The notes beneath the pieces were generated by a model that saw only the letters and a list, made by a program, of their open reading frames with translations, was not told the DNA's origin and searched no databases. Below are positions 33,377 to 42,231 of a DNA stretch of 64,000 nt, piece by piece. The position numbers and the translations under genes were made by a program. Every line of letters starts with the position of its first letter. Positions within the stretch are counted from its first letter, which is position 1. This stretch comes from Polynucleobacter sp. MWH-UH24A (GTDB lineage: Bacteria; Pseudomonadota; Gammaproteobacteria; Burkholderiales; Burkholderiaceae), in contig NZ_CP061292.1 in the NCBI RefSeq assembly GCF_018687475.1, forward strand, positions 1,612,001-1,676,000, in the 5' to 3' direction.

Positions 33377-33406
33377 TTATATAGGTCTTCATTAGCTATT
33401 TTCAAG
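33376..33406 (-). promoter_or_regulatory. groESL promoter, sigma70 with sigma32-like -35
   Basis: On the minus strand TTGAAA (33405-33400) and TATAAT (33381-33376) are 18 bases apart. CTTGAAA is also the consensus sigma32 -35, and CCTATAT about 14 bases on is a partial sigma32 -10. Control by both HrcA and sigma32 is therefore plausible, but the second is inferred from a partial match. Confidence 0.6.
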
Positions 33407-33468
33407 AGCCCGCTTTTCTCAACCCCAACGACACGGGTTTCGAATGATGAATGCCACAGTTAGGCAGC

Positions 33469-33486
33469 TGTAGGAGATTTCCTACA
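33469..33486. promoter_or_regulatory. Palindrome resembling a BvgA/EvgA binding site
   Basis: TGTAGGAGATTTCCTACA is an 18-bp palindrome with one mismatched pair. Its right half contains TTTCCTA, the heptamer I recall as the BvgA half-site, and TTCCTACA, the form recalled for EvgA. It lies 74 bases before the start of the three-gene unit that encodes a BvgA/EvgA-like regulator, so autoregulation is a reasonable guess. Confidence 0.5.
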
Positions 33487-33559
33487 CATAAATCATCTTT
33501 ATGCCCTTACTTAAAACCTTTGGCATGCATAGACTCGTTGATATTCGATTGGAGAGATC

Positions 33560-34396
33560 ATGAGCCCTAAATCACGGCTTTATAACTTGGTAATGGCATG
33601 GAAGAACAAGCCCTTCCGCCAACTACGCGACATTGAACAGCCCTATTGGGAAAGCCCAAAGCATGAAGATCAATTTGCTCAGGCTACCCCAAGAAACGTC
33701 GTCGATCCATTGGCATATCGAGGAATTGATTTTGAGCCAATCTTTAATCGCTCTGGAAGTAGCCTCAAGGGTGTTTTATTTCGGCCCTTATTAAGCGCTT
33801 CCTCATCCGAGGTTCTGCGTTACTGCATGGAGGGGATTGATGCAATTCATTACTGGCAATGCAGTAATCGGATCATCCCCCTCATTCTGCCAATCAAAGT
33901 GACGGATCTAAAAATTGCAGCGTGTGTTGATGGACTATGCGATCTGATTCTAAATTCAAGACTCCCGATTGGTTTAATCAATATTGGCTTTTTGCATCAT
34001 CAAGACATCGATAACGAGTTAACCGCTGCGGTCACGAAACTAAGGCGTTTGGGGGTGCTATTTCATGCTCTTCAATTTGATGGAAACCCCAATACCATCA
34101 AACTGATTAGTCAATTTCAATTTGAGGCCGTGCATTTGGATGTTTCGCAACTTCGTGAAACAAGCTCCTTAAGCGGAACCCAACTCATCGACCAAATTCA
34201 CTTATTGAAGAAGTGGTCCTGCAAAACCTATTTCAGTAATGTCACCTTTGTTCGCGATAACGAACTTGCCTATCAACTGGGTATCGATTATTGCTACGGC
34301 AGCCTCATGCTCTCACCGGTTAATCGACATCAAATTATTCATATCCAAGATAGTCGTATTGGTAAGGCACTTTTTTCCATTCAAACATCAAAATAA
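33560..34396 (+). CDS. Degenerate EAL-domain protein
   Basis: Several stretches follow the EAL phosphodiesterase fold in order: FEPIFNRSGSSLKGVLF (58-74) for the first strands, LGVLFHALQFDGN (164-176) for the DD(F)GTG region, HLDVSQL (192-198) for LKID, and LGIDYCYGSLMLSP (240-253) for the QGY segment. The catalytic Glu of EAL is replaced by Leu, and the metal-binding Asp pair and GVET glutamate are missing, so c-di-GMP hydrolysis is unlikely. The first 50 residues are unassigned. A ribosome binding site precedes the ATG. The regulator gene follows after 23 bases, suggesting a signalling role by protein contact (inference). Confidence 0.65.
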   Translation: MSPKSRLYNLVMAWKNKPFRQLRDIEQPYWESPKHEDQFAQATPRNVVDPLAYRGIDFEPIFNRSGSSLKGVLFRPLLSASSSEVLRYCMEGIDAIHYWQCSNRIIPLILPIKVTDLKIAACVDGLCDLILNSRLPIGLINIGFLHHQDIDNELTAAVTKLRRLGVLFHALQFDGNPNTIKLISQFQFEAVHLDVSQLRETSSLSGTQLIDQIHLLKKWSCKTYFSNVTFVRDNELAYQLGIDYCYGSLMLSPVNRHQIIHIQDSRIGKALFSIQTSK

Positions 34397-34419
34397 CTTT
34401 AACCACAAGGAGACCTGTA

Positions 34420-35043
34420 ATGCGTAATAAAGTGATGTTGATTGATGATCATCCCGCCATGTTAATGGCGTTGAAATCAATGCTGTTAAACCAAGTACCA
34501 TTTGAAGTGGTGGCCCAAGCCCAAAGCGGCGAAGAGTGCCTAAGTGTATTAAAGAATGTCCAACCCGATATTGTGATTCTCGATTTGGATATGCCCAAAA
34601 CCGATGGCTTTGATGTCATTCGAAAAATTGGGATCTCATACCCAAATATTCGCATCCTCATCCTATCAAGCCTTGACGAGCAAGTGTATGGGGGTCGAGT
34701 TCGTTCTTTGGGTGCTCATGGTTTTGTGAACAAAACGGCTAGCGCAAATATTATCTTGGCGGCTTGTGTTGCAGTTTCTCAAGGCTATACCTTCTTCTCG
34801 ACTGGACGTAATGGCCATGCAGCCTTATCCGATAGCGAAAAGATGGCATCGATTTCTGACCGAGAATTACAAGTTATGAAATACCTCGGCAAAGGGAAAT
34901 CGAATGCAGAAATATCGGATCACCTCAATATCAGCAGTAAAACGGTTGCAACCTATAAGCATCGCTTATTTGATAAGTTAGGGATCTCAAACATTGCCGA
35001 TCTGGTGCTATTTTGCCGCAATAACCACATCATTGAAGGCTGA
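34420..35043 (+). CDS. NarL/LuxR-family response regulator, BvgA/EvgA-like
   Basis: The receiver domain has acidic residues D9 and D10, the phosphorylation site D55 (VILDLDMPKTDG), and the lysine K105. The C-terminal LuxR-type helix-turn-helix (about residues 143-205) has SDRELQVMKYLGKGKSNAEISDHLNISSKTV and YKHRLFDKLG. Over its full 207 residues the pattern follows Bordetella BvgA (opening NKVMLIDDHP, GYTFF near 128). An AAGGAG ribosome binding site precedes the ATG. The hybrid kinase gene follows immediately and is the obvious partner. Confidence 0.9.
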   Translation: MRNKVMLIDDHPAMLMALKSMLLNQVPFEVVAQAQSGEECLSVLKNVQPDIVILDLDMPKTDGFDVIRKIGISYPNIRILILSSLDEQVYGGRVRSLGAHGFVNKTASANIILAACVAVSQGYTFFSTGRNGHAALSDSEKMASISDRELQVMKYLGKGKSNAEISDHLNISSKTVATYKHRLFDKLGISNIADLVLFCRNNHIIEG

Positions 35044-35060
35044 GATTGGGGCGAAGCGCG

Positions 35061-37403
35061 ATGTCTTCTTTATCAAAGTGGGTATTCGGACTAGGCATCG
35101 CGTTCTTCATGCATTGCGGTCATGCTCAAGGGGGCTTGCCTCAATTTACCCAAACAGAGCAAATGTGGATCAAAGCCCATCCAATGGTTCAATTTAGCAT
35201 TCATGAAAAATATCGCCCGTACTGGGATAGTGGCATTTATCCCAAACTGTTCTCAAAATTAAAGGATTGTTCAGGTCTCGAATTTTCACCAAAGTGGCGG
35301 AATTCTGAAGAAGTTGGTATTCATCAAATTCGTAATGGTGAAGTGAGTTTTGTGATTGACCCCAATCAGCAACTGGAATCGGCAGTTCCCGGCCGACTTA
35401 CAGAACCGATCTTTTGGGGTCACGATGTGGTGCTGGCAGCGCACTCAAAGAACACACTGCCATTGAGCCCGAAGATGGAAAAAACCGTCTTTTTTGATCG
35501 AGGTTATGGCTTCTCGGAGTCAATTAATGGAGGGCACCTCATCAATTCACCAAAATTAATTGCTCAACAATTGATGGCTGGTGATGCACATTTTGCGGTT
35601 ATGCCTTTGCGCTTAGCCGTTCATCTTAGCAAACAACTGAATTTTCAAGAGATACAAATCCGACCTCTAGGTCATCAGCCTTTTGCGTATCGATGGTTTA
35701 TTTCAGATCAAGACCGCATTCTTCACTCAATTGTGCAAAAGTCATTACATGCAGCAGATCCTTTCTTCATGGGTGAACTTTTAGCCATCCCATCCTTAGC
35801 ATCAGATCGATCGCAGCATGTAATAAATTGGCTTTGGTTTGGGATTGCTGGTTCCTCTGGACTTATTGCAATCTTGCTTGGTTTCTTTGCTTGGCAACGT
35901 AAGAAGCAATTGCGCACAGAGGCTGATCTCATGGATATTGCTCAAGAAGCACAGGACGCAAGCGATGCAAAATCTGCGTTCCTAGCAACCGTTAGTCATG
36001 AAATTCGTACGCCAATGCATGCTGTAATCGGCGCACAGGAGCTGTTGCTAAAAAATAGCGCATTGAATCAGCATCAACGGGAATTATTACAAAGCGCCCA
36101 TACATCGGCTGCCTCTTTACTGGGCATGCTCAATCAAGTCCTCGACATCGCCAAAATTGAAGCAGGGAAATTTACGGTTGAGCATGAGCCGGTGGATTTA
36201 AAACAAATTCTTTTCGAAATTAATCAGACCTTTTTTGTGTACGCCAAGAATAAAGGTCTGCATTTAGCTAGTTTTATTGATTCAAGTATTGCCGATGTCT
36301 TACTTCTTGACCCTTTACGTATTCGTCAAATTCTTCACAATCTCTTAAGTAACGCGATTAAATTTACAGAGCAAGGCTTTGTGTTTTTTGAGATTCGAAT
36401 TCTAGCGAACGACCATGCTGGTCAATTATTAGAGTTTCGAATCATTGACCAAGGCATTGGAATGGCAAAAGAAGATATTGAGCGCGTACAAATGCCCTTT
36501 GAGCAAATTCGCTCCCACTTATCTGCGAATAATGAATCAGGGTCAAGTACTGGCCTTGGATTGAGCATTACCAATCACCTGATTGGATTAATGCAGAGTA
36601 AATTGATCATTGAGAGTGCGCCCAATCTAGGTACAAGTGTTCATTTTGTTGTGGCATTTTCTAGAACGTGTCACTCCATTGAAAATAGCCAACGCTCTCC
36701 CAATGCATCAACTCATCCCTTATTTAAGAACATTCGCGCCCTGATTGTTGAGGATCATCCAGCGAGTCGACATATCCTATTTTTGCAATTGCAAACCCTT
36801 GGTATTCATGTTGACCAGTGCGCCAATGGAGATGAGGCGCTTATGCGACTTCACGATGATTTGTATGACGTTATTCTGACCGATCACTCGATGCCTGGAA
36901 TGCATGGTACCGAGTTAGCGTGCAAAATTCGTGCCTCAGGTCACCGTGATATTGTCATTATCGGCATTACAGCAGACATTTATGCTAAGACCTCACAGTC
37001 TGAACTGATCGGATCGGGCATGAATGGTGTTCTGATTAAACCGATCCGCTTAGAATACCTTGAGTCTGAGTTGTTAAAGCACTTACATCACCATTCATCG
37101 ACCACCTTTATCAAACCATCCGTTAGCTCACTTTGCATGAGTCACTTAATTGTGGAGGAGGTTTTAAAGGTTCAACTTGAAACCTTGGATGCTCTTAAAG
37201 AAACGCTTAGTCTTGACTCGCTGATGAGCTTGATTCATAAAATCAAAGGTGGCGCATTACTCAGTGAAGATCAATGGCTATATGATCAATGCGTTCTCTT
37301 AGAAAAATCAGATGCTGAGCTAATAAGCCTGCAGAAATCATTCCAACGAATTCTTGATACCAGCAATGATCGCCTAAGAAAACAAATCAACGCGCCTAGT
37401 TAA
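35061..37403 (+). CDS. BvgS/EvgS-like hybrid sensor histidine kinase
   Basis: A signal peptide (residues about 5-22) precedes one periplasmic solute-binding-like domain of about 215 residues. A transmembrane helix follows at 256-278, then HisKA with SHEIRTPMHAVIG (H313), and HATPase with the N box around N431 and DQGIGM. A receiver domain has D608 (LTDHSMPGM) and K660, and a C-terminal HPt domain has H726 (IHKIKGGALL). This is the BvgS phosphorelay order, but it has only one sensor lobe unit and no PAS domain between helix and kinase. The ATG at 35061 was preferred to a TTG at 35046. The product is 780 residues. The ligand is unknown. Confidence 0.9.
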   Translation: MSSLSKWVFGLGIAFFMHCGHAQGGLPQFTQTEQMWIKAHPMVQFSIHEKYRPYWDSGIYPKLFSKLKDCSGLEFSPKWRNSEEVGIHQIRNGEVSFVIDPNQQLESAVPGRLTEPIFWGHDVVLAAHSKNTLPLSPKMEKTVFFDRGYGFSESINGGHLINSPKLIAQQLMAGDAHFAVMPLRLAVHLSKQLNFQEIQIRPLGHQPFAYRWFISDQDRILHSIVQKSLHAADPFFMGELLAIPSLASDRSQHVINWLWFGIAGSSGLIAILLGFFAWQRKKQLRTEADLMDIAQEAQDASDAKSAFLATVSHEIRTPMHAVIGAQELLLKNSALNQHQRELLQSAHTSAASLLGMLNQVLDIAKIEAGKFTVEHEPVDLKQILFEINQTFFVYAKNKGLHLASFIDSSIADVLLLDPLRIRQILHNLLSNAIKFTEQGFVFFEIRILANDHAGQLLEFRIIDQGIGMAKEDIERVQMPFEQIRSHLSANNESGSSTGLGLSITNHLIGLMQSKLIIESAPNLGTSVHFVVAFSRTCHSIENSQRSPNASTHPLFKNIRALIVEDHPASRHILFLQLQTLGIHVDQCANGDEALMRLHDDLYDVILTDHSMPGMHGTELACKIRASGHRDIVIIGITADIYAKTSQSELIGSGMNGVLIKPIRLEYLESELLKHLHHHSSTTFIKPSVSSLCMSHLIVEEVLKVQLETLDALKETLSLDSLMSLIHKIKGGALLSEDQWLYDQCVLLEKSDAELISLQKSFQRILDTSNDRLRKQINAPS

Positions 37404-37437
37404 GCGTAAATAGCTTTTCTTAATCTAGGCGACTTTT
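37393..37437 (+). terminator. Bidirectional hairpin between kinase gene and HU gene
   Basis: CGCCTAG-TTAAG (37393-37404) pairs with CTTAA-T-CTAGGCG (37419-37431), giving a 12-bp stem with one bulge and a 14-base loop. A short T run follows on the plus strand. The stem begins inside the last codons of the kinase gene. Confidence 0.5.
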
Positions 37438-37444
37438 ATCGGAA

Positions 37445-37723
37445 CTAACGTTTATTAACTGCATCCTTAAATGATTTGCCAGCCGAAAATTTGACAGTCT
37501 TGGATGCTGCAATCTTGATGGCCTCGCCGGTTTTTGGGTTACGCCCCATTCGTGCAGCGCGCGAACCCAAGGAAAAGCTTCCAAACCCGACCAGCTGTAT
37601 CGTATTGCCCTTGGCAACACTTGCCTTGATTGCATCGAGGGCTAAATTAAGAACCTCCTCAGCCTTGGTTTTACTTAAATCCGCTCCATCCGCAATCACA
37701 TCCACTAAGTCTGCTTTTGTCAT
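37445..37723 (-). CDS. DNA-binding protein HU
   Basis: HU is a small histone-like protein that bends DNA and compacts the nucleoid. The 92-residue sequence has the HU beta-arm signature GFGSFSLGSRAARMGRNPKTGEAIKI, with the intercalating proline in the arm tip, and begins MTKADLVDVIADGADLSKTKAEEVL. A GGAAGTAA ribosome binding site is present. It is transcribed alone from the 134-base gap shared with dacB. It is HU rather than IHF by length and arm sequence, but alpha or beta type cannot be told. Confidence 0.95.
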   Translation of the reverse strand: MTKADLVDVIADGADLSKTKAEEVLNLALDAIKASVAKGNTIQLVGFGSFSLGSRAARMGRNPKTGEAIKIAASKTVKFSAGKSFKDAVNKR

Positions 37724-37857
37724 GATTTACTTCCTTTATTGAAGTGTTATTTGTCGAGGAGCGAATCGCCATTATTTGGCCAAACCAGATCTCCACGTTT
37801 ATCCTAGCAAAGATATAAGGAAAATCTGTAAATACTTTTTGACAAATTAGAAAAATA

Positions 37858-39426
37858 ATGAAATTTGATCGGCCAAATCGCAGTTTTCTAACTCAATATC
37901 TAGGGTTAGTACTAGCACTTTTTTGTTTTACCCCTTTTCTTGGTCATCGCGCTGTAGCCCAATCTTCAATGCCAATTGGTGTTGAGCAGGCGATTAAACG
38001 TAGCGGCATCCCAAAAGACTCAATCAGTATTGCCGTCAGTGAAATCCCTTCGGCAGCCAATCCTAAACCCGGATCGCGCCAGATCCTGAATTGGCGCGAT
38101 GAGGTGGCAATGAATCCGGCCTCAACCATCAAATTACTCACTACGCTCGTTGCCCTAGATATTTTGGGACCAAAATATCGATGGAAGACTGAACTCTTCA
38201 CCGATGGTGCGATCAAAAACGGTACCTTAAAAGGAAATATTTATTTTGTAGGTCACGGCGATCCCAAATGGATTCCAGAGGAACTCGATCGCTTAACAAA
38301 GCAATTACGCGATCTTGATATACAACGCATTGACGGTAATTTAATCTTTGATCGAAGTGCATATGCCAAACAAGTGATGGAGGAGGTAACCATTGATGGC
38401 GAAACCTTGCGCGCTTATAACGTCGCCCCTGATCCGTTGTTGTATGCATTTCGGACACTATCGTTTGAGATCAATCCCAACAAGACTGGCCAGGGATCTC
38501 AAATCAGCTACACCCCAAAGTTAGCTCGTTTTACGATTCAAAATGATATTTCGATGCGCCCTACCCCCTGCGATGGAACAAGACGCAATCTTCGGTTAGA
38601 AATTATTCCGAATCCAACTGAGATTGCAAGCTCGCAACTGAAGAACAAATCAGCAATTCAATGGAAAGCTATTTTTTCGGGAGAACTCTCTCAAAAATGT
38701 CGAGAAATTACATTCAATGCGGTTAAGTTTGATCCTGATACGTTTCTGACTCTAGGGTTTACAGCTGCATGGGAAGATGCTGGGGGTCTTTGGGTTCGCC
38801 CACCTAGCGGTCAAGCTGGGTCAGTTCCTGTGTATGCGCGTCCTCTATTAAGTTTTGAGGGCCTGAGTTTGTTAGATGCTACCGAAGACATTAATAAATT
38901 ATCAAATAATGTCATGGCAAGGCAGGTTTTTTTGACATTAGCACTTGAAAAAGTTGGCAAGCCCGCTGATATCGAATCGGCAAAAGGCGTGGTGCAGGCC
39001 TGGCTTAATCAACGAGGATTGGATTTTCCGGAACTAGTGATTGAAAATGGTTCGGGCTTATCTCGTAATGAAGCAATCTCGGCACGTCATCTCAATAGCC
39101 TCTTAATTTCAGCTCAAAACTTACCGATTGCAGAGGCCTTTGCCAATACCTTGCCGGCTGCAGGATCGGAGGGAACGATGCGTCACCGTTTAATTACGCA
39201 ATTACGAAAATTTTTACACCTCAAGAAAAAGCCAGAGGCCCGAATTAAAACAGGCTCCCTAAATCATGTGCGCACCATCTCGGGTTATGTCTTTAGTAAA
39301 TCAGGTCGGATCTATGCAGTGACCTCATTCATCAATGACCCCAAAGCCAATCGAGGGCAAGAGGTACACGATCAACTGCTCACATGGTTATTAGAAGATG
39401 GTCCAGATCCAAAAGATGCGCGCTGA
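37858..39426 (+). CDS. dacB: D-alanyl-D-alanine carboxypeptidase/endopeptidase (PBP4)
   Basis: PBP4 trims and cleaves peptidoglycan cross-links in the periplasm. A signal peptide covers about residues 1-35. The three penicillin-binding motifs are visible: STIK in MNPASTIKLLTTL, SNN in KLSNNVMARQVF, and KTG in RIKTGSLNHV. The insertion between the first two matches class C PBPs. Length is 522 residues. It ends in a 55-base antisense overlap with the 3' end of the sua5 gene. Confidence 0.95.
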   Translation: MKFDRPNRSFLTQYLGLVLALFCFTPFLGHRAVAQSSMPIGVEQAIKRSGIPKDSISIAVSEIPSAANPKPGSRQILNWRDEVAMNPASTIKLLTTLVALDILGPKYRWKTELFTDGAIKNGTLKGNIYFVGHGDPKWIPEELDRLTKQLRDLDIQRIDGNLIFDRSAYAKQVMEEVTIDGETLRAYNVAPDPLLYAFRTLSFEINPNKTGQGSQISYTPKLARFTIQNDISMRPTPCDGTRRNLRLEIIPNPTEIASSQLKNKSAIQWKAIFSGELSQKCREITFNAVKFDPDTFLTLGFTAAWEDAGGLWVRPPSGQAGSVPVYARPLLSFEGLSLLDATEDINKLSNNVMARQVFLTLALEKVGKPADIESAKGVVQAWLNQRGLDFPELVIENGSGLSRNEAISARHLNSLLISAQNLPIAEAFANTLPAAGSEGTMRHRLITQLRKFLHLKKKPEARIKTGSLNHVRTISGYVFSKSGRIYAVTSFINDPKANRGQEVHDQLLTWLLEDGPDPKDAR

Positions 39427-40448
39427 AGCCGATCACGTACTGCATCCCATGCCTCAGTCTTTGGGGGGCTTGGGATAAAAATGCCTTGGTATTGGCCTTG
39501 ATCAAGATCCCTTAAAAGACGATAAAGTTGCTTTGCAAGTAGTCCGGGATCCATCGCAATCGCTATGAAGGTTATGTTTTGTAAATATGCTTTAAGTTCC
39601 TCTTGATGATGCGAATGCTCATGCTCCCAAACGATTACAGCCAATCGTAACTTGGGTTCTTGATTCATAAATCCACTGAGTTGAGATGCAATGTCAGATT
39701 CTGAATACAGATACAGAGCGGTGTGGGGCGCATAGTGAGCCAGATGAGTACCGGATACCCGGGGTTGGTTCGCTATGCCTGAACTACTGACTACATCGAT
39801 TCCAGTACTTGCCTTAATCATGGATGGACTAATCGATCCTGGTCGAAGTAATTTAGGTAACCCCTCCCCAGAGACATCCAAGATCGTTGACTCAATCCCG
39901 TGTTCACAAGGGCCGCCATCCAAAATCAATAAATTTGGATTATTTGGAAACTCAGTCTCAACGTCCGCGGCGGAGGTTGGTGAGATACGTCCGTAACGAT
40001 TGGCAGATGGTGCAGCAATTCCGCCCCCAAAACGACGCAATAGCTCCTGGGTCAGTGGATGAGCGGGTGAGCGGATCGCAACGGTAGATTGTCCTCCGGT
40101 GACACAATCCAAAACTAGTTTACTTTTCTCAAATACCAAGGTTAGGGGCCCTGGCCAAAAATGCGTAATCAAAGTAAGAGCAGTCTCTGAGATATGCCGA
40201 GTCCAAGGATCTAAAACGGTCAACCAGTCTTTTTCGGTATCTTTGCTACCCGCTAGTGGCGCTTGCACATGAATAATTAGAGGGTGATTAGCAGGTCTTC
40301 CCTTTAGTTGATAGATTTTTTGGACCGCATCGCGATTACTTGCATCAGCACCTAAGCCATATACCGTTTCGGTAGGAATGGCGACAAGCTGACCAGCACG
40401 AATCGTGTTGAGCGCGCGGTCTAATAAAAGCGAATGTAGCTCATCCAT
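39372..40448 (-). CDS. L-threonylcarbamoyladenylate synthase, Sua5 type
   Basis: This enzyme makes threonylcarbamoyl-AMP for the t6A37 modification of ANN-decoding tRNAs. The YrdC domain has IPTETVYGLGADA, KGRPANHPLIIHV and PSANRYGRISPTSA. The extra C-terminal Sua5 domain with its linker motif HLAHYAPHTAL sets it apart from short TsaC. Length is about 358 residues from the ATG at 40448. A TTG at 40454 is an alternative. The last 18 codons overlap dacB on the other strand. It is the last gene of the pgk-pyk-purC-purE-purK-sua5 run. Confidence 0.93.
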   Translation of the reverse strand: MDELHSLLLDRALNTIRAGQLVAIPTETVYGLGADASNRDAVQKIYQLKGRPANHPLIIHVQAPLAGSKDTEKDWLTVLDPWTRHISETALTLITHFWPGPLTLVFEKSKLVLDCVTGGQSTVAIRSPAHPLTQELLRRFGGGIAAPSANRYGRISPTSAADVETEFPNNPNLLILDGGPCEHGIESTILDVSGEGLPKLLRPGSISPSMIKASTGIDVVSSSGIANQPRVSGTHLAHYAPHTALYLYSESDIASQLSGFMNQEPKLRLAVIVWEHEHSHHQEELKAYLQNITFIAIAMDPGLLAKQLYRLLRDLDQGQYQGIFIPSPPKTEAWDAVRDRLQRASFGSGPSSNNHVSS

Positions 40449-40456
40449 TACCAAGC

Positions 40457-41656
40457 TTAAGGAGCAATCGCCAAATGATTGGCAACCTCGGCACAGGCCT
40501 GCTTCGCCTCCTCAATGGTATGGCCCAAGCAATTGATATGACCCATCTTGCGTCCAAGCTTTGGACTTGCCTTGCCATATAAATGCAACTTCGCACTGGG
40601 ATGATCCAGCACTTGATTCCAGGGGGGCTCTTGCATTACTCCAGAGGTAAACCACGCATCACCCAAAATATTAAGCATAGAAACATTCGTTAGCAGACGG
40701 ACGTCTCCTAGAGGGAGTCGCGCCATGGCTCGGACCTGTTGCTCAAATTGACTAGTTACACAAGCGTCCATGGTGTAGTGCCCTGAATTATGGGGCCTTG
40801 GCGCAATCTCATTGACGATTACCGTATGATCATCCAAAACAAAGTATTCGACACACAAAACGCCGACATAGCCCATTTCTTTGGCAATCAACTGACTAGC
40901 ACCAATGATTTTTGGTAGTAAGCTAGCTTGAAGGGATGGGGATGGAACCGTGCTGGTGTGCAAAATCCCGTTTCGATGAACATTCTCCGAAATCGGATAT
41001 GCAACGGATTGCCCATCATGACCCCGTACCACTAACGCCGATACTTCAAAGGCTAACGGCATCCGTTTTTCGAGCACACAATCTACGCAGCCCAAATCGC
41101 GCCAAGCCTTACCGAGCTCATTTCGTTGATGAACCGTAACCTGACCTTTGCCGTCATAACCCAAGCGCGCAGTCTTTAAGATCCCTGGAAATAGATCATC
41201 GGGCAGAAGCGCAAAATCACTCTCTGAGCGAATCACTGCATGAGGTGCAGGACCGATACCAGAAAGCTCTTGGCATTGTTTCAAAAACTGCTTTTCGACG
41301 ATTCGGTCTTGTGCAATCGAAACACAGGCGCCGCGAGGCGCTACGAAAATTCCCTGCCCTTCAAAATAATCTAAGGTCTTCGCTGGAACGTTCTCAAACT
41401 CGGTACTGATGGTTGCACAAAGCGCTGCCATCTCTTTTAATGCGATTACATCATCGTAATTAGCGCAGAGGTGCTTTTCAGCAACCGCACCCCCTGGACT
41501 TAAAGGATCAGGATCCAAAACACAGACCTTGTAGCCCAAGGATTGCGCCTCATGCACAAACATTCGTCCTAATTGGCCGCCGCCCAAAATACCAAGCCAT
41601 GCTGGCGGAAGAATTGCCTGTTGATGATTCAAATTCATACTTTGCGATGAACTCAT
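40457..41656 (-). CDS. purK: N5-carboxyaminoimidazole ribonucleotide synthase
   Basis: PurK converts AIR, bicarbonate and ATP into N5-CAIR. The N-terminal GILGGGQLGRMFVHEAQ and the ATP-grasp segments (KTARLGYDGKGQ, VNEIAPRPHNSGHYT) are clear. Length is 399 residues, with about 12 extra residues before the family start. An internal ATG for MNLNHQQ is another choice. It follows purE by 26 bases, and the two enzymes act in sequence. Confidence 0.95.
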   Translation of the reverse strand: MSSSQSMNLNHQQAILPPAWLGILGGGQLGRMFVHEAQSLGYKVCVLDPDPLSPGGAVAEKHLCANYDDVIALKEMAALCATISTEFENVPAKTLDYFEGQGIFVAPRGACVSIAQDRIVEKQFLKQCQELSGIGPAPHAVIRSESDFALLPDDLFPGILKTARLGYDGKGQVTVHQRNELGKAWRDLGCVDCVLEKRMPLAFEVSALVVRGHDGQSVAYPISENVHRNGILHTSTVPSPSLQASLLPKIIGASQLIAKEMGYVGVLCVEYFVLDDHTVIVNEIAPRPHNSGHYTMDACVTSQFEQQVRAMARLPLGDVRLLTNVSMLNILGDAWFTSGVMQEPPWNQVLDHPSAKLHLYGKASPKLGRKMGHINCLGHTIEEAKQACAEVANHLAIAP

Positions 41657-41682
41657 GGTGAGTGCTAATTGAGATAAGTCGC

Positions 41683-42171
41683 TTATGGCAACTTCATTGC
41701 ACTGGCGACTTGGGTTTGCTCTATCCGAAACTCATGCAATTTTTTTGCGAGCACAGAGTCCGAATGGGCCAGCATAGCAACGATATGTAAGGCTGCGTTT
41801 GCTGCACCGGCTTCGCCAATCGCAAACGTTGCTACTGGAATTCCTTTGGGCATCTGTGCAATCGAATATAAGGAGTCTTCCCCGCGCAAATACTTACTGG
41901 GAACGGGCACCCCCCATACCGGAACAATTGTTTTGGATGCCAACATTCCAGGCAAATGAGCAGCTCCTCCTGCTCCTGCGATGATGGCTCTCAAACCTCG
42001 CGCCTGGGCAGATTCAGCATAGGCAAACATTTCATCAGGCATGCGATGAGCAGACAGCACTTGTTTTTCGTGGGGAACCCCAAAATGCTCTAACACATGA
42101 ACCGCGTGTTGCATCGTATCCCAATCGGAATTGGATCCCATCACTACGCCTACGATGACCGGACTCGTCAT
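41683..42171 (-). CDS. purE: N5-carboxyaminoimidazole ribonucleotide mutase
   Basis: PurE moves the carboxyl group of N5-CAIR to give CAIR. The family motifs GVVMGSNSDWDTM, SAHRMPDEM and GAGGAAHLPGM are present. The ATG at 42171 has GGAG six bases upstream. A GTG at 42177 in the same frame has no such site. Length is 162 residues. It lies between purC and purK on the same strand. Confidence 0.95.
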   Translation of the reverse strand: MTSPVIVGVVMGSNSDWDTMQHAVHVLEHFGVPHEKQVLSAHRMPDEMFAYAESAQARGLRAIIAGAGGAAHLPGMLASKTIVPVWGVPVPSKYLRGEDSLYSIAQMPKGIPVATFAIGEAGAANAALHIVAMLAHSDSVLAKKLHEFRIEQTQVASAMKLP

Positions 42172-42231
42172 GAACACTCCAAGAATCTCAAATTTGTATT
42201 ATCGCAGTCTTTATGAGGCTCTAGGCCCCCA

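Larger units (their letters stand above)
33227..33559. other. Divergent regulatory region between groES and the EAL-like gene
   Basis: This 333-base gap has no gene. From left to right it holds the AT-rich groES leader with an inverted repeat TTAGT/ACTAA (33240-33257), the CIRCE operator, the groESL promoter, and a palindrome of BvgA-like half-sites. It ends with a GGAGAG ribosome binding site 5 bases before the ATG at 33560. Confidence 0.7.

Noticed and set aside
37839..37844. TTGACA before dacB as a -35 box
   Set aside because: A matching -10 would fall inside the gene about four bases after the ATG, so it cannot serve dacB.
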